64,000 bases of DNA from Heliocidaris erythrogramma (Eukaryota; Echinodermata; Echinoidea; Camarodonta; Echinometridae). Below the pieces are notes generated by a model that saw nothing but the letters and a program-made list of their open reading frames with translations, made no database searches and had not been told where the DNA came from. Below, piece by piece: positions 11,828 through 23,005 of the stretch. The translations under genes and the position numbers were made by a program. Each line of letters opens with the position of its first letter. Within the stretch, counting starts at the first letter, position 1. The DNA is taken from assembly GCA_025617745.1 (NCBI GenBank), contig CM046858.1, positions 42,543,750 to 42,607,749 of the forward strand, read 5' to 3'.

Positions 11828-12434
11828 AGGGGTACTCCAGCCTAAAATTAAAATGAATGGAATAAATAGAGTAAAATTAAACAAACAAATCACTGAAAAT
11901 TTCATCGAAATCTGATGAAAAATAATGAAGTTATGGAATTTTTAAGTTTTGCATTATTTTGGTAAAACAGTTATATGTACGTCATCACGAATATGCAGTG
12001 AGTGAGCTGATGATGTCATATCCCCACTTTTTCTTTTGTATTTTATTATATGAAATTGCAATTATTCAAATTTTTTGCTCCAAGCCTATAACTATAACTA
12101 AAAGGACTGACTCCTTATTTAATGTGTAAGTTCATCATTGCTGTAACTTATTTTATTACAAGGGAGATATTTTTTATAGACATGAATGACAAAATGAAAT
12201 AATGAAGATTCAATATAATATAGTTTAAAAAGGAAAGTGGGGACGTGACATCATCAGCTCACTCATTACATATTCATGATGACATGCATAGAACTGTTTC
12301 CCAAAATAATGCAAAACTTAAAAATTCAATAACTTCGTTATTTTTATCGGATTTCGATGAAATTTTCTTTGTTTTGCTTGTTTAATTTTACTCTATTCAT
12401 TTAATTAATATTATTTTCAGGCCGGAGTACTCCT
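11828..12434. mobile_element. 0.6-kb TTAA-flanked fold-back element
   Basis: TTAA is found at 11824-11827 and 12435-12438. The termini are AGGGGTACTCCAGCCT on the left and GGAGTACTCCT on the right. The arms are inverted repeats reaching inward past the 'gatgatgtcat' box (arms about 11828-12050 and 12210-12434). There is no coding capacity. Its architecture and internal boxes are shared with the element at 22427-23005, so the two are one family. Confidence 0.88.
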
Positions 12435-12479
12435 TTAATGTTACATTTTTTTTCTGTATACTTAGGTCTAACCACGTAC

Positions 12480-14660
12480 ACCCAAATAATCTCTAACATA
12501 ATCTTTATATGATATCACGGGGCGGCTTCAAGGATAGGATTATAGTTAATGTGGTTATTGAGGACAAAGTTTTATACCCATGCCTTTGAATATGATTGTG
12601 TTTATCGCCTTGGGACAAATACATGCACATCGAGGTCATAATGATGCGCTGAATTTTATTTGTTTATTTCATCTCTCATTCGAGTCACGACAAGTACAGA
12701 CTATACAAATAGGAAGAGTACACATGTAAACATTTATTGATTATTATTTGGAAAACAAGTAGTGACACACTATGAAATTAATTTTCCTGCTAAAATGCGT
12801 AATAGTTATAAACGTGATTCAATTTAGGAAATTTGGCTATTTGGTGAATTAAGATAAAATACATAGGTATCATTAAATGCTAATACTTTTTGTAAGTAGG
12901 TGGTGAAGAGCTTTGGGTGCCTATTATCTCCTTGTCTCCTTCTCTACAGAAAACACCGATAAAGTGATCTTATTTCAGTATGTAGAATTGGTATTCAGTC
13001 AAATGAATAACTAAAAATACACTTTAATTTGCCTTTTTTGAAATCTAGGCAGAGTTTATATTCCGAGTAGCATATAAATGAGTAATGTATCAAGCTTAGG
13101 GATATGCAATACTAAAGTCGCGATACATTTATGAAGCATATAAGAATATCATGAGTAGTTGGATAATGATGGTATACATTTTGACAAATATGAGTCTGAC
13201 GCACCTAACCAATGTATCTTGTAATATGAGAAAGGGAGAAGGCACTACATCAGATTCATATCTGACTTATACAAAATACCATGGCCGTTATTTATCATTT
13301 TAGAAGTTCCTCTCACTACTTGGATGTTCATAGCATTCGATATTTACATCACGTAGGCCTATGGATTGCAATCATGTAACACCTTTTATTTAGGCCTATA
13401 CATGAATTACATTTGTATGTGTAGAAGCTAGTGTTGATATCTTTATTATTAGCGATAGGAAGGAAAGGGAGACAAAGGGAAAATATCTTGATACGAAGAA
13501 AAACATTTCTTTTTGCTCTTCACTCTGTGTACATAGGCCTAATGCACCGGTATGCATGTTAAAGAAGGAACATCAATGCTTATGTATCCTAATAACTGAA
13601 AGAACAAGCTAACAGTGATTAACAACTGTGATTACTTCAGAATTATTCCTTAAAACGTTTCCTTAAAACAGCTTAAACAGCTTTGATATTTACAACAAAT
13701 GACACAATTCTGTAGGCTGTGAAATGCCAAAACTATAAAATAAACCTAAAAATTTAATTGGCAAAGATATGGTTAGCCAAAACATCCTAAAATGATATGG
13801 AAAAACACAACTACCCCAACTCTTTTTAGTTTTGAACACAACGAAATTGACAAATTGAGAATTAAAACAATACAAATAATGTACCGAAAAATTGGAGATC
13901 CAGTTGAAGAGTTTTTGTGATTATTAAGGATTGACGTGGTATTTGCAATATAATATTTGCAATATTAACGTGTGAATATTGACGCTAGCATAAACGGAGA
14001 AAAATCACTATTCATACAGCTATTTCAATTTATCATAGGGGCATGCATAGTAGCTACATGATTTAACTACTTTTTTTAATTTTCTTGGTAGTGTTATCGT
14101 TGTTACGGAAGTGTAGAACGTGTAATACATTGATCCAATTGTATGTTTTTAAATCACAAATGATTTAAATTATGTTTCTTAACACTGACATAGTCATCTT
14201 CAGTGTGATTTTCTCTGAATTAATTAATTCATTGAAGAATTGATACTTTCTAGAATACAAGGGATGGTCCCCTTTTTAACAATTATTAAAATAATATGTG
14301 CAAAGAAATCGTCAGGATGCAATCTCTTGAGTTATATCACTACAGAAAAGGAATGCAGAAGAGTTATGCATTCTCATATCTCCGCTTTTGATACTCAGTG
14401 ACTCGATCAGGGAGGATATGCTATTTTGGTGACAGGAATCAGGGCATGCGCAAATGAAGGATGTTTAGAAAAATGATGTTTGAAAACCATGGAAGTCACT
14501 TCCAGACTCGCTCAGTTGGGTGAGGGAGTGGTGTCTGTTGCCCCATTTTATTTTTTTTAACTTAATAACTTTAACTTTTTTGCACTTAATAAATGGAGAT
14601 GGATGGGTCGCAGCTCCTTGTTCTCCACTATATGCTATTAACTTGTCATAAAATAAGTAA
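12480..14660. repeat. Segmental duplication, copy 1 (3' flank of Ig-like gene)
   Basis: Several blocks match the 52-56 kb region in the same order. The 'ggttattgaggacaaagtt' block at about 12550 matches 52044. The 'aatgtaccgaraaatwgga' block at 13880 matches 53898. The 'gacgctagc' block at 13980 matches 53989. The 'ccaattgtatgtttttaaa' block at 14135 matches 54247, and the 'gctcagt..gagggag' block at 14505 matches 56181. No gene was recognised in this flank, and the short open frames are not conserved between copies. Confidence 0.8.
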
Positions 14661-14661
14661 A

Positions 14662-15570
14662 TTAAGGACTGGACATGCACCCATACGTTATAAACGCCAT
14701 TATGGAAAGCGCGACAGTGGGCCAACCAAAATTCCGACTACAACCAGAATATGATGTGTGTTCTGGGAAATGTTGTTTCTTTCCTTCATCTATCATGTCT
14801 ATGGCCAAGGGTTTGGTTGTGGGAGCTATCTTAGTAGGAGCCATATAAGGTAGTGAGACGGGTCTGTTGACGGTATCGATCCGGGGATATCTGTATTGGT
14901 TACATGACGTTTGTGTAATAGTTAACATTTCCTTGACATCATGAGCACAACAGGATACAGGGCTTTCTGGATGAAGAAGCCAAAATTTGCGTCTGTTCAC
15001 TACCTGCTCCTTATTACCGGTATTTTTTATATACGGTATTTTTTCGCCCTTCTGAAAGCAAGAGAGGCTTGAATTGCCGTTTCCAGGTCTAGAATGACAA
15101 TGTACCTGGTAAAGGTCATTATTTTCACTTGGCATTAAAAAGCAAGCTGCCGGACCAGGTGGAATGAATATTAGAACCATTTTTTTCATTAAACGATAGT
15201 CAGGTGTCTTGCCTTGGATAATTAGCATTACAACGTATGTACCCTGATCCTCTATGGACACGGATGCAATGTTGATTTCTATGGACATTTCATTGTCATT
15301 TTCGACATACACCACGCTAAACCTTTCAAACTGATCAGGTGCCATTAGCCCTTCTGGATCTAAATCTCCGTCGAGGCAAAATGGGCGTTCTTTCCCTTCG
15401 AACGTTACAGTGTAGTACTTGGGCGCAGAATGATGTTCGTTTCTGTATTCAAAGGGAATGATCCCGTTCTTTCCAACTTCAAGTGTCACGGGCTTTTCTT
15501 CTTCGATGTTGACTGGAAGAGCTCCGACGAGCAGAACTTGCACACATAATACTACAGAGAGCTGGATCAT
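14662..15570 (-). CDS. Secreted Ig-like protein, paralog 1 (302 aa)
   Basis: Function unknown; it belongs to a two-member family in this window with the gene at 63045-63986. Starting at the ATG at 15570 gives a typical signal peptide (MIQLSVVLCVQVLLVGA). An Ig V-like region follows at residues about 26-130, ending in the EDQGTY motif of the F strand, but the usual Cys after it is absent. A cysteine-rich part (residues about 140-235) contains CFLMPS, HCHSRPGNGN and SCCAHDV. A Thr/Pro stalk (APTKIAPTTKP) leads to a hydrophobic C-terminus with a very short tail, which could be a GPI signal or a membrane anchor. The frame is open in phase 0 upstream to a likely splice acceptor (tttatacag, at about 15610), so a 5' exon is expected. 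Confidence 0.75.
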   Translation of the reverse strand: MIQLSVVLCVQVLLVGALPVNIEEEKPVTLEVGKNGIIPFEYRNEHHSAPKYYTVTFEGKERPFCLDGDLDPEGLMAPDQFERFSVVYVENDNEMSIEINIASVSIEDQGTYVVMLIIQGKTPDYRLMKKMVLIFIPPGPAACFLMPSENNDLYQVHCHSRPGNGNSSLSCFQKGEKIPYIKNTGNKEQVVNRRKFWLLHPESPVSCCAHDVKEMLTITQTSCNQYRYPRIDTVNRPVSLPYMAPTKIAPTTKPLAIDMIDEGKKQHFPEHTSYSGCSRNFGWPTVALSIMAFITYGCMSSP

Positions 15571-15609
15571 TAAGGGGTATGACCAATTCCCCCTAACAGA
15601 TTGCTCCTG

Positions 15610-16985
15610 TATAAATTTATTAAGGGAAAGAAAATGAACAAAATACTTAAACACAACATTTTAGAATTGTTAGGAAAAACTCATAATTTTACTGGTTTAT
15701 TATTTAAAACACAGAATTATATTTAAAAAACAGCAACAAAACTGAATATACCCCCCCCCCCATATAAAAAAAAAAATCAGCAAAATATATGTGATCTATA
15801 TACATGCTGCACTCCGGTGGCATATACTCGGCAGAAAGGCAAAGTCGCCCTCCAATGTGGCCCAGTAAAAAAAAATACAGAACGTAATAGCCGTGGGTTT
15901 TCCCCTGTTTAAGGATGGTGTCATAATCACTACACAATTTTAAGTTATATACAGTAATTTCTTTTTTTAACAAGGGAAAATGACAAAAGAATATGGACAT
16001 CCATTATTACTTCCGACTGCTTTATATAATCCATCATATTAGGAATAGAACCCCCAATAAATCTGAGAGGGACGTTCTTCATATCTTTATCATTAATTTC
16101 TAACTATATCTGGACATTCAAAAATGACTACATAAAGTACATATACAATCGTTTCAGGCTAATTTATGTTGTATATTGTTGTATACTTTTTAAACGAAAG
16201 AGAACAATAAGGAAGTTTATATTTACCCCAAATACGTCAAGCAGGAGCTTCCTCGTCTGACTTCGAGCGCGTTTATATTTGATGCAGTTCTATGAAACAA
16301 TGTATAGCATGATTAATTATCATTAAATGGTTATTCGATGGTAGATACGAAAAATCTACTATTATTTGCTCCACGAATACTGACAAGATCTCAAGAATTT
16401 TCGACAATAAAAATGATATTCATCTGAAATGTTCTCTGGTGGTTTCCATGATTATTGACTATTCGTGATATTGAAGTCCAGAACTCTCTTTCAGAACTGC
16501 TCTACTGTCAGTGTGTAATAACAACAGTTCTTTGCAAAACTGTCACCTGCTCACAACCTTTCCAATCTCGATCACCCTTTCTTTCCTTTCCTCTTTCCAT
16601 TTCACCTTACCTCATGTCTGGTGTATAAACACCGAAAAAACGAAAATAATCTCATGTGGTTATTTCAATAGATAATCATTGCCATTATCTTCTATTTCGT
16701 TTTCTTCCCTTTTCTTTTATTTTTCCTCAAATCCTCTCCACGACTAAAAATTGAGTTCATTTCTTTGACAGAAAGATTATCCACAACCCTTTTCACTAAG
16801 CCTACCACATGGTATTACCGAAAGCCTTAATTTGTGAGAAGAAAGAAAATTGGAAAGGACATGAAGGAGGTCTAAAGATGCTTTCCAATAAATATCTCAG
16901 TATTCTGGTCACTTAATTTACAGTACTTAAAAACATTTCTAAATTATGTATGTGCAATGTATTTACAAGATGCAGAATAAAAATA
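15610..16985. other. Upstream/intron region of Ig-like gene, no exon recognised
   Basis: The splice-acceptor-like 'aaatttatacag' on the minus strand ends just before 15609, so this DNA is probably intron or 5' flank of the Ig-like gene. It includes a C-run at about 15751. I see no further exon with matching phase and motif support. The open frames at 15704-16000 and 16913-17167 are not credible. Confidence 0.4.
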
Positions 16986-17132
16986 CACTGTAAAAAGTAA
17001 CTGTAAATTACTAATTTTCCTGCCATTTCACAAGAAAAATACCGTATTAACAGAACAACGGCCCAAAAAACCCCTGTTAATCTACAGTTACAAGTCAAAA
17101 AACCTGTTAATCTACAGTTATTTTTTACAATG
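16986..17132. mobile_element. 147-bp MITE with TA target duplication
   Basis: The termini are CACTGTAAAAAGTAACTGTA on the left and, on the opposite strand, CATTGTAAAAAATAACTGTA. They are flanked by TA on both sides (16984-16985, 17133-17134). The second copy of the local tandem duplication lacks it, which gives an empty site. The size and TA duplication fit a Tc1/mariner-like MITE. Confidence 0.8.
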
Positions 17133-17192
17133 TAGAAATGCAAGGCAAGTCCTAACCTTGACAACACTGCCTTGATGACTCAACTTCTTTAC

Positions 17193-17234
17193 CAGCTCTG
17201 TGAAGGCTGAGGTAACCCTGTTGTAGATGTTCTT
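17193..17234 (-). CDS. Phase-0 gene, exon 8 (last recognised)
   Basis: An exon after the acceptor 'ctctcttag', reading KNIYNRVTSAFTEL before a GTAAAG donor. If that donor is not used, the frame runs on through VKKLSHQGSVVK to a weaker GTTAGG donor at 17156, or unspliced to a stop soon after. All options are phase 0. A diverged duplicate of this exon lies at 17642-17690. Which 3' end is used cannot be decided from sequence alone. Confidence 0.5.
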
Positions 17235-17641
17235 CTAAGAGAGAAAATAATGCGACGGACATTGTATTTAATGATGATCATAAAAAGTGACATATCGATA
17301 AGGCAAACAGAATTATGGATATCAATAGTTCATTTACCTTCCACAAACATGAAAATATAATTATATTATTCTTTAAAAAAAAACACGAAAAAATATTAAT
17401 TTTCTTTGACGGAAGGATTATCCACATCCCTTTTCACTTAGCCTACCATAATTATGGTATTACCGAAAGCCTTAATTTGTGAGAAGAAAGAAAATTGGAA
17501 AGGACATGAAGGAGGTCTAAAGATGCTTTCCAATTCAATATCTCAGTATTCCGGTCACTTCATTTACAGTATTTAAAAATAATTTCTATATTATTTATGT
17601 GCAATGTATTCACAAAATGTAGAATAAAAAGAGTCCTCTTT

Positions 17642-17690
17642 AGCAGCTCTGTGAAGTCTGAGGTAACCCTATTGTTGTTGTAGATGTTAT
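17642..17690 (-). pseudogene. Diverged duplicate of exon 8
   Basis: An acceptor-like 'tttttttcttag' is followed by codons reading NNIYNNNRVTSDFTELLKR. It matches exon 8 with a 6-nt insertion (two extra Asn codons). The donor GTAAAG of exon 8 is CTAAAG here, so the copy has probably lost splicing or reads through. Confidence 0.45.
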
Positions 17691-18204
17691 TCTAAGAAAA
17701 AAAATAAATGACGGACATTATACTTAATAATGATCATAAAAAGCGACATATCGATATGGCAAACAAAATTATGGATATCAATACTTCATTTACATTTCAC
17801 AAATATGAAAATAATTATTTACTTATTTATCTACTTTTTGGTTTAATCATTGGAAACATATTGACCTAACACCCTTTGGATTTATTGTTCGTAAATTTTA
17901 CTACCTGATTTGGAACGGTCTATATGATTTCAAACAGTAATATATTAACTTAGTGTGTAAGTACGTACAATGACGATCAGTTTGCATATAGATCTTATCT
18001 TTTTCCTATTTCCCCTGTATTTAAGAGATAAAACAACTGTTTAATTGTCGCATGCTCTAAGGTGATGAGCACTCTTATTTTCATTCGAGCATTAAACTGG
18101 TAGGTCTGAAAAAGGCCATGCGCTACCTACCAAATAATAATATATAAAACTGTGAGTTATTGATACGAACAGATTACTTATAGAAACTAGTAAATACAAC
18201 TTAC

Positions 18205-18267
18205 TCTTCTTTGCAATTCCCTAATTCCATCATTCTCAGCTTCTCCGAAATTCGGGATAGGCGGTAC
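18205..18267 (-). CDS. Phase-0 gene, exon 7
   Basis: The acceptor 'aacgtccttcag' is followed by 21 codons (VPPIPNFGEAENDGIRELQRR) and a strong donor GTAAGT. The exon is 63 nt long and phase 0 at both ends, like its neighbours. The Pro-rich start and charged end suggest a linker followed by a helix. Confidence 0.6.
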
Positions 18268-19239
18268 CTGAAGGACGTTAACATGTTCCAGGACAGAACA
18301 ATAAATATAATTGTAAATCAAATTTAAATTCAGGACTACAAATAAATTATGTAGTAAGATATACACCACTTCACCAACTATGCCCTCTTTCTCTCTCCTT
18401 CTCTTTCCTAGTCTATCCACATAAATTTTATTTATTTTCTGCATTTTCTCGCACTGCTTTTCTCAATCTTTACTTGCAATTTTCAAATTCATATAATTCT
18501 TCTTTACTGGTGTTATTTTTCGTAAAGATAAAGTTATCAAACTTGTAAGGAATAGTGCGTGTTACTACCTCATCTTAGATTCCCCTTAGTTTATATTGAC
18601 AGTTATAGCACCCATAATTATTTAGTATTGCTGTTATTATTATCAACTAGCGACATGCTTGCTACTATCTTACTTTATGTGAATACAAAGCTATGCTTAT
18701 TATCTCTCATTACTATTGTACATTTGCATGTACCATGTACATGTATGTATCTTTTATCTTCAAAATATGTAAAAGAATCTCAATGCAGTCAAATCAAATC
18801 ACTATCCTGTTATAAGCACATAATTGTTTAGGCACCCTGATACACATGTTTAATAATCACACTTTATTGTCACACTTTATTGTGTATTAGAGCTTAAAGT
18901 CAAAAAACGTCAGAGTGGGCTGTTGTCTTCTATATCGGTACAATGTTCCCACTTGCGATATTATTATTGAAATGTTCCGAGCCTTTAAGATTGCGGTGAA
19001 CATGTTATTATCGAGTTAGACTGCATACGAAACACATTTGACTCTTTTTCATCATATCTGCTCTCATGCGGTCGTCCTTTATTGTCTTCCGCTTAAATAC
19101 ATAGACTGTATATTAACACAAGCCATACAAGTAAATTACGCACAGCAATATTCCACATAATTGAGCACTTTAATTCGTTATCTATCATGTCTATATGGAA
19201 AAAATGATAAAGTAAAAAACATACTATGCATTTATTTAC

Positions 19240-19305
19240 CTGAAGGTTGAAAGACAACTCCACCAATGCATCCACATTTTTTTCCATAAGCTGTATGTTT
19301 CCGGA
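19240..19305 (-). CDS. Phase-0 gene, exon 6
   Basis: The acceptor 'cacatattaaag' is followed by 22 codons (SGNIQLMEKNVDALVELSFN plus LQ) and donor GTAAAT. It is phase 0 at both ends. It resembles exon 5, since both open with SGN and continue into an amphipathic helix-like stretch with a central hydrophobic pattern. Confidence 0.6.
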
Positions 19306-19509
19306 CTTTAATATGTGAATTATAAACAGGAAATAAATAGGCATGTTAATCTATTAATTTATATGACTGATGCAAAATTGAACGAAAGGAAATGTTCTTA
19401 ACTTTCCCTCAGGTCTTTACACAATGTAAAAAACGAATACAATGTTAACAACATTTTAGAAGATATATAGAATAACAAAAAGCAGAATGTGAAAGAAAAC
19501 TGGCATTAC

Positions 19510-19581
19510 CTCATATTTGTGAGTTTGTAGTAACGAATCCAATGTAGTCGCCACTTGGTTCCAAGGTTGGTAGTTTCCCGA
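19510..19581 (-). CDS. Phase-0 gene, exon 5
   Basis: The acceptor 'cctatgaaag' is followed by 24 codons (SGNYQPWNQVATTLDSLLQT plus HKYE) and donor GTAATG. It is phase 0 at both ends. The SGN start and helix-like remainder match exon 6, so exons 5 and 6 are likely duplicates. Confidence 0.6.
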
Positions 19582-19744
19582 CTTTCATAGGTTAAAATAA
19601 TGGGAAAATAGAAATAGCAAAGACACACATGACCATGCACATGGCAGCAAGAGAGGATAGGGTTTGTTTTAAGGTAATTTGTGTGTAAGACCATATAATA
19701 TATGTATATATAATTGAATCTGGTGTCGCCGAAACCACTGACCC

Positions 19745-19816
19745 GCCTCCGTGGTCTAGTGATTAAGGCATTGGCGTTCTAAGCCAACGACCCGGGTTCG
19801 ATTCCCGGCGGAGACA
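19745..19816 (+). tRNA. tRNA-Arg(UCU)-like gene
   Basis: The cloverleaf can be drawn: acceptor GCCTCCG with CGGAGAC (one mismatch, C2-A), D arm in TGGTCTAGTGATTAAGGC, anticodon stem TTGGC/GCCAA with loop GTTCTAA (anticodon TCT), and T arm CCGGG/CCCGG with loop TTCGATT. A run of six T's follows one base later (19817-19822), as expected for a Pol III terminator. No SINE tail follows, which favours a real or recent tRNA gene. It lies antisense in the intron between exons 4 and 5 of the minus-strand gene. Confidence 0.75.
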
Positions 19817-19968
19817 TTTTTTCAGCCTTTGCAAAAAATTTCAAAAAGGGAGGACAGCTCTGGGGAACTTTGATTTAAGTTACGCAACCATTATTCTCTC
19901 ATTTCCTTTCGCATTGTATATATTTCCACGAGAGTTGCCAAAGCTGTTGTATATGTTATTTCCTCACA

Positions 19969-20000
<32 letters not shown>

Positions 20001-20481
20001 TGGTTTTTTTTTTACTTTCAGTAGACCTACAGATGTCAAAAAGGTACAGAAGTTGTATAGTCCTTCCTGGGTTGGAAATTCAAGCCGGTTATACTGGCCG
20101 GGAGAGAGAGTGGTGAAATTAACCACATATCGGGACACGTTATCTGAAATCACGCATACCCAAAGTTCGAAAAAGATGCACACAAATCGAGACAAATAAA
20201 AAGTAAATGATTGAATAAAAATAAATGTTTAAATCATAATTTTAATGCTTTAGAACGCTACTATGTTGGCCTAAACGGATGAATCACGCAGCATCAATGA
20301 CTCAGATTAAACTTTCCGGTTAAACACATAAGAGGACAGAGTCGACTACATTCGTGAATTTCCCTATCAAAATCAGAAGAAAACATTGATTTAGACACGT
20401 TCAAAAATATCGATATAACTGCCACGATAACAAGATGTGAACAAGAGACAACAGCAACAGAGAATCAAAAAAATATATTAC

Positions 20482-20586
20482 CGTGTAATAGAAGTTTGGT
20501 ACGATGAGTTCAAAGAAGTAGTCGTCTTCTTTGATAGCCCCCTTTTCTACATCTTCAAATGTTTTCCTTAACGTATCCACTAGCAT
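20482..20586 (-). CDS. Phase-0 gene, exon 4 (35-codon module)
   Basis: The acceptor 'cgcttatacag' is followed by 35 codons beginning MLVDTLRKTFEDVEKGAIKE and ending in PNFYYT, then donor GTAATA. It has the same length and phase as exon 2, and the pattern L..T.E....G.I....Y.F.L....F aligns without gaps (about nine identical positions). The two exons are therefore duplicates of one module. I do not recognise the fold. A helix, then a turn at the Gly, then an aromatic-rich segment is likely. Confidence 0.7.
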
Positions 20587-21040
20587 CTGTATAAGCGAAA
20601 ATACATAATATTATGTTTATGTTTATATCTAATCTTGTATAACTCGGGGACACTGTCAGAAAATGAACAGCATGAAACAATAAATGCTATTCTTAAAACC
20701 ACAACACTAATCTGTATATGATACACGTCATACATAAATTCGACCAGCAGTCATAACTTTGACAAGAGTATTTTAGACGAAAGGTACCTTTGACCATTTT
20801 TTCTTCATTTGGTTGTGTCAAAACAGGTCCAATTAAGCAACATCGACATGATCAAAGAAAATGTATTAACATGTTCAAAATGACCACAGGGCAGCCCTGA
20901 ACTATTAAAATGAAACTCATTTCTATGTATATAAATATATAATACATGTACTAATACATTTCCAAAGTCATCAGAGCAATGAAAAAACTAGGAATGTCTG
21001 TTTAGATGCACGATAATATTTCAGTAGAAATAGCTCTTAC

Positions 21041-21088
21041 CTCAACATCATTTTCTGCGAGTATGTTGTGATCTTTGAAGAGTCCGTA
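21041..21088 (-). CDS. Phase-0 gene, exon 3
   Basis: The acceptor 'cattattttaaaag' is followed by 16 codons (YGLFKDHNILAENDVE) and a strong donor GTAAGA. It is phase 0 at both ends. The opening YG sits just after the 35-codon module, as SG does in exon 5, so the module plus linker is probably the repeating unit. Confidence 0.6.
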
Positions 21089-22168
21089 CTTTTAAAATAA
21101 TGTGTTAAGAAACAGGAGAGAAAAAGACATTGACTTCAATGCGTTGCCCCTGAAAATTAATAGTTTTGTTTGATGTGTATGTTTCAAAGGTAATATTTGA
21201 TTTATGGAATACCGATAACATTACAGTCTATGATTTTACCAGAAAAGTAGTATCAGAATTCTGAAAACAATTATATTCCTGACCATCGATAATGCAATAA
21301 CTATATGAAGGATTAGGCCTTATTAAAGTTTTCATGCACTTCGTGTGTGTAAACCTAAAGGGCAAATCCAATCCCGAAACAAGTTGATTTCATAAGCAGA
21401 TAAGGAAGATGAGAAAAAAAAAGGAAGAGAAACAGATCAAAACTTATTCTAGAAAAACCAGACAATAATATGACAGTTATGAATATTTGAATGATTATGG
21501 AGATAACCAACAGCTAAAATCAACAGTAGCATCTCGAAAAAAGTAATCTTTGATGTGATATGGGGATGGATTCACCACCGACCAGTTTGGTTTGTACACT
21601 TTCATGAGATGAATTTTACACTTCTTCAAGAAAGTGATTTCCACATAAACATGATGATCGTAACATGTTGCATTTATTGCATTCATACATATGATTACGC
21701 TTTGTTTACATTTATAAACATTAAGAAAAGATACATTTTTGGGATGAATTTGCATAATTCATATGAGTATCAATAATATTTTTCTTTATCGAAAATCAAT
21801 TATTTTCTATGTTAACGAGAGCAAAACCTAACTCAAATAAGTGCATAATGCAAGAACATGCTATTATCCAAAAAATGGGCACAGAAATGAAATAATTTAA
21901 GAATAAAAATGATATCGTGATCTGCCATTTTCATATCATGAAATAAATATTCACTTTTTTAATTATTTGTCTCAGTTTCATTCAAAATTTGTGATTATTT
22001 CCTACAATTTCTTTTTCAAAAGTACATTGTGGGGGTGGACTCACTCATTAGTTTTTCTGAAAGAATGGTATGAGAGTTTATAATTTAGAGAAGAATAGCT
22101 TGATAATAAAGTCCTGAAAAGTAATTAATGATTAGCTTATTACTTGACAAATTGATGTCAGCACCTAC

Positions 22169-22273
22169 CTGATGATGAAAATCTGCAGCGACTAACTTGA
22201 AATGATACTCTCCCGCCGTGATAGATCCATCTGCAGCATGTTCTAGTGTGGATTTGAGTGCATGTAGCATCTC
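22169..22273 (-). CDS. Phase-0 gene, exon 2 (35-codon module)
   Basis: The acceptor 'gaacattcccag' is followed by 35 codons beginning EMLHALKSTLEHAADGSITA and ending AADFHHQ, then donor GTAGGT. It is phase 0 at both ends and is homologous to exon 4. The TTAA fold-back element at 22427-23005 lies in the intron just upstream. Confidence 0.7.
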
Positions 22274-22426
22274 CTGGGAATGTTCAGAATGTATTGGAAA
22301 CATTCCGTTTATTCTAATAACTAGCCCCCTCGGAACGATTCTGTTACTGGGAATGCTGTGAGCATATATATATTTCGTATGCAGTTGCTTATCTATGAAT
22401 GGCGCCCTGGGCAAACAATGCTTTAA

Positions 22427-23005
22427 AGGTCCACCCTAATATCAAGTTGACTGGAATAAATAGAGTAAATTTAAACTAGCGTAACAGTGAAAATTTTATT
22501 GAAATCGGATGTAAAATAAGAAAGTTATGGCATTTTGAAGTTTTGCATTATTTCATGAAACAGTGATATGCATAACATGGGCGGTATGCAAATGAGTGAA
22601 CCGATGATGTCATACACTCACTTTTCCTTATGTATTTTATTATATGAAATATCATATATTTCATTTTTTTGCTTCAATAATGTAAAACATGGTTTGACTC
22701 CATATGGAACATGTAAAATCATCATTATTGTAACTTATTTTCATACAAGGAAGGGATTCTTTATTGTCACATCTATAAAAATTGAAATATTTGAAATTTC
22801 ATATAATAAAATACATAAGGAAAAGTGAGTGTGTGACATCATCGGTTCACTCATTTGCATACCGCCCATGCTATGCATATCACTGTTTCATGAAGTAATG
22901 CAAAACTTCAAAATGCCATAACTTTCAGTGAAATTTTTACTGTTATGCTTGTTAAATTTTACTCCGTTTATTCAAATCAACTTGATATTGAAATGGACTT
23001 GGCCT
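22427..23005. mobile_element. 0.58-kb TTAA-flanked fold-back element
   Basis: TTAA is found at 22423-22426 and 23006-23009. The termini are AGGTCCACCCTAATATCAAG on the left and, on the other strand, AGGCCAAGTCCATTTCAATA. The arms match inward through 'gggcggtatgcaaatgagtg' and 'gatgatgtcat'. It is palindromic and has no transposase. It shares layout and internal boxes (gaaattt/gatgatgtcat) with the element at 11828-12434. It lies in intron 1 of the phase-0 gene. Confidence 0.88.

Larger units (their letters stand above)
16745..17815. repeat. Tandem duplication spanning an exon
   Basis: About 16745-17340 and 17395-17810 are two diverged copies. Both carry 'ttgacrgaaggattatccac', 'gaaaattggaaaggacatga', 'aggtctaaagatgctttcc' and then the exon-like 'agctctgtgaagkctgaggt'. 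Copy 1 is longer because a MITE (16986-17132) is inserted. The unit duplicates the last recognised exon of the minus-strand gene. Confidence 0.85.

Noticed and set aside
15704-16000. 98-codon minus-strand frame upstream of the Ig-like gene
   Set aside because: It crosses a C-run and a likely splice acceptor region. No start context or homolog in the paralog is visible.
20010-20105. Possible extra exon of the phase-0 gene (after 'gtgatttcag', minus strand)
   Set aside because: The acceptor is plausible, but phase 0 reaches a stop and no good donor keeps the frame. The other frame lacks matching phase.
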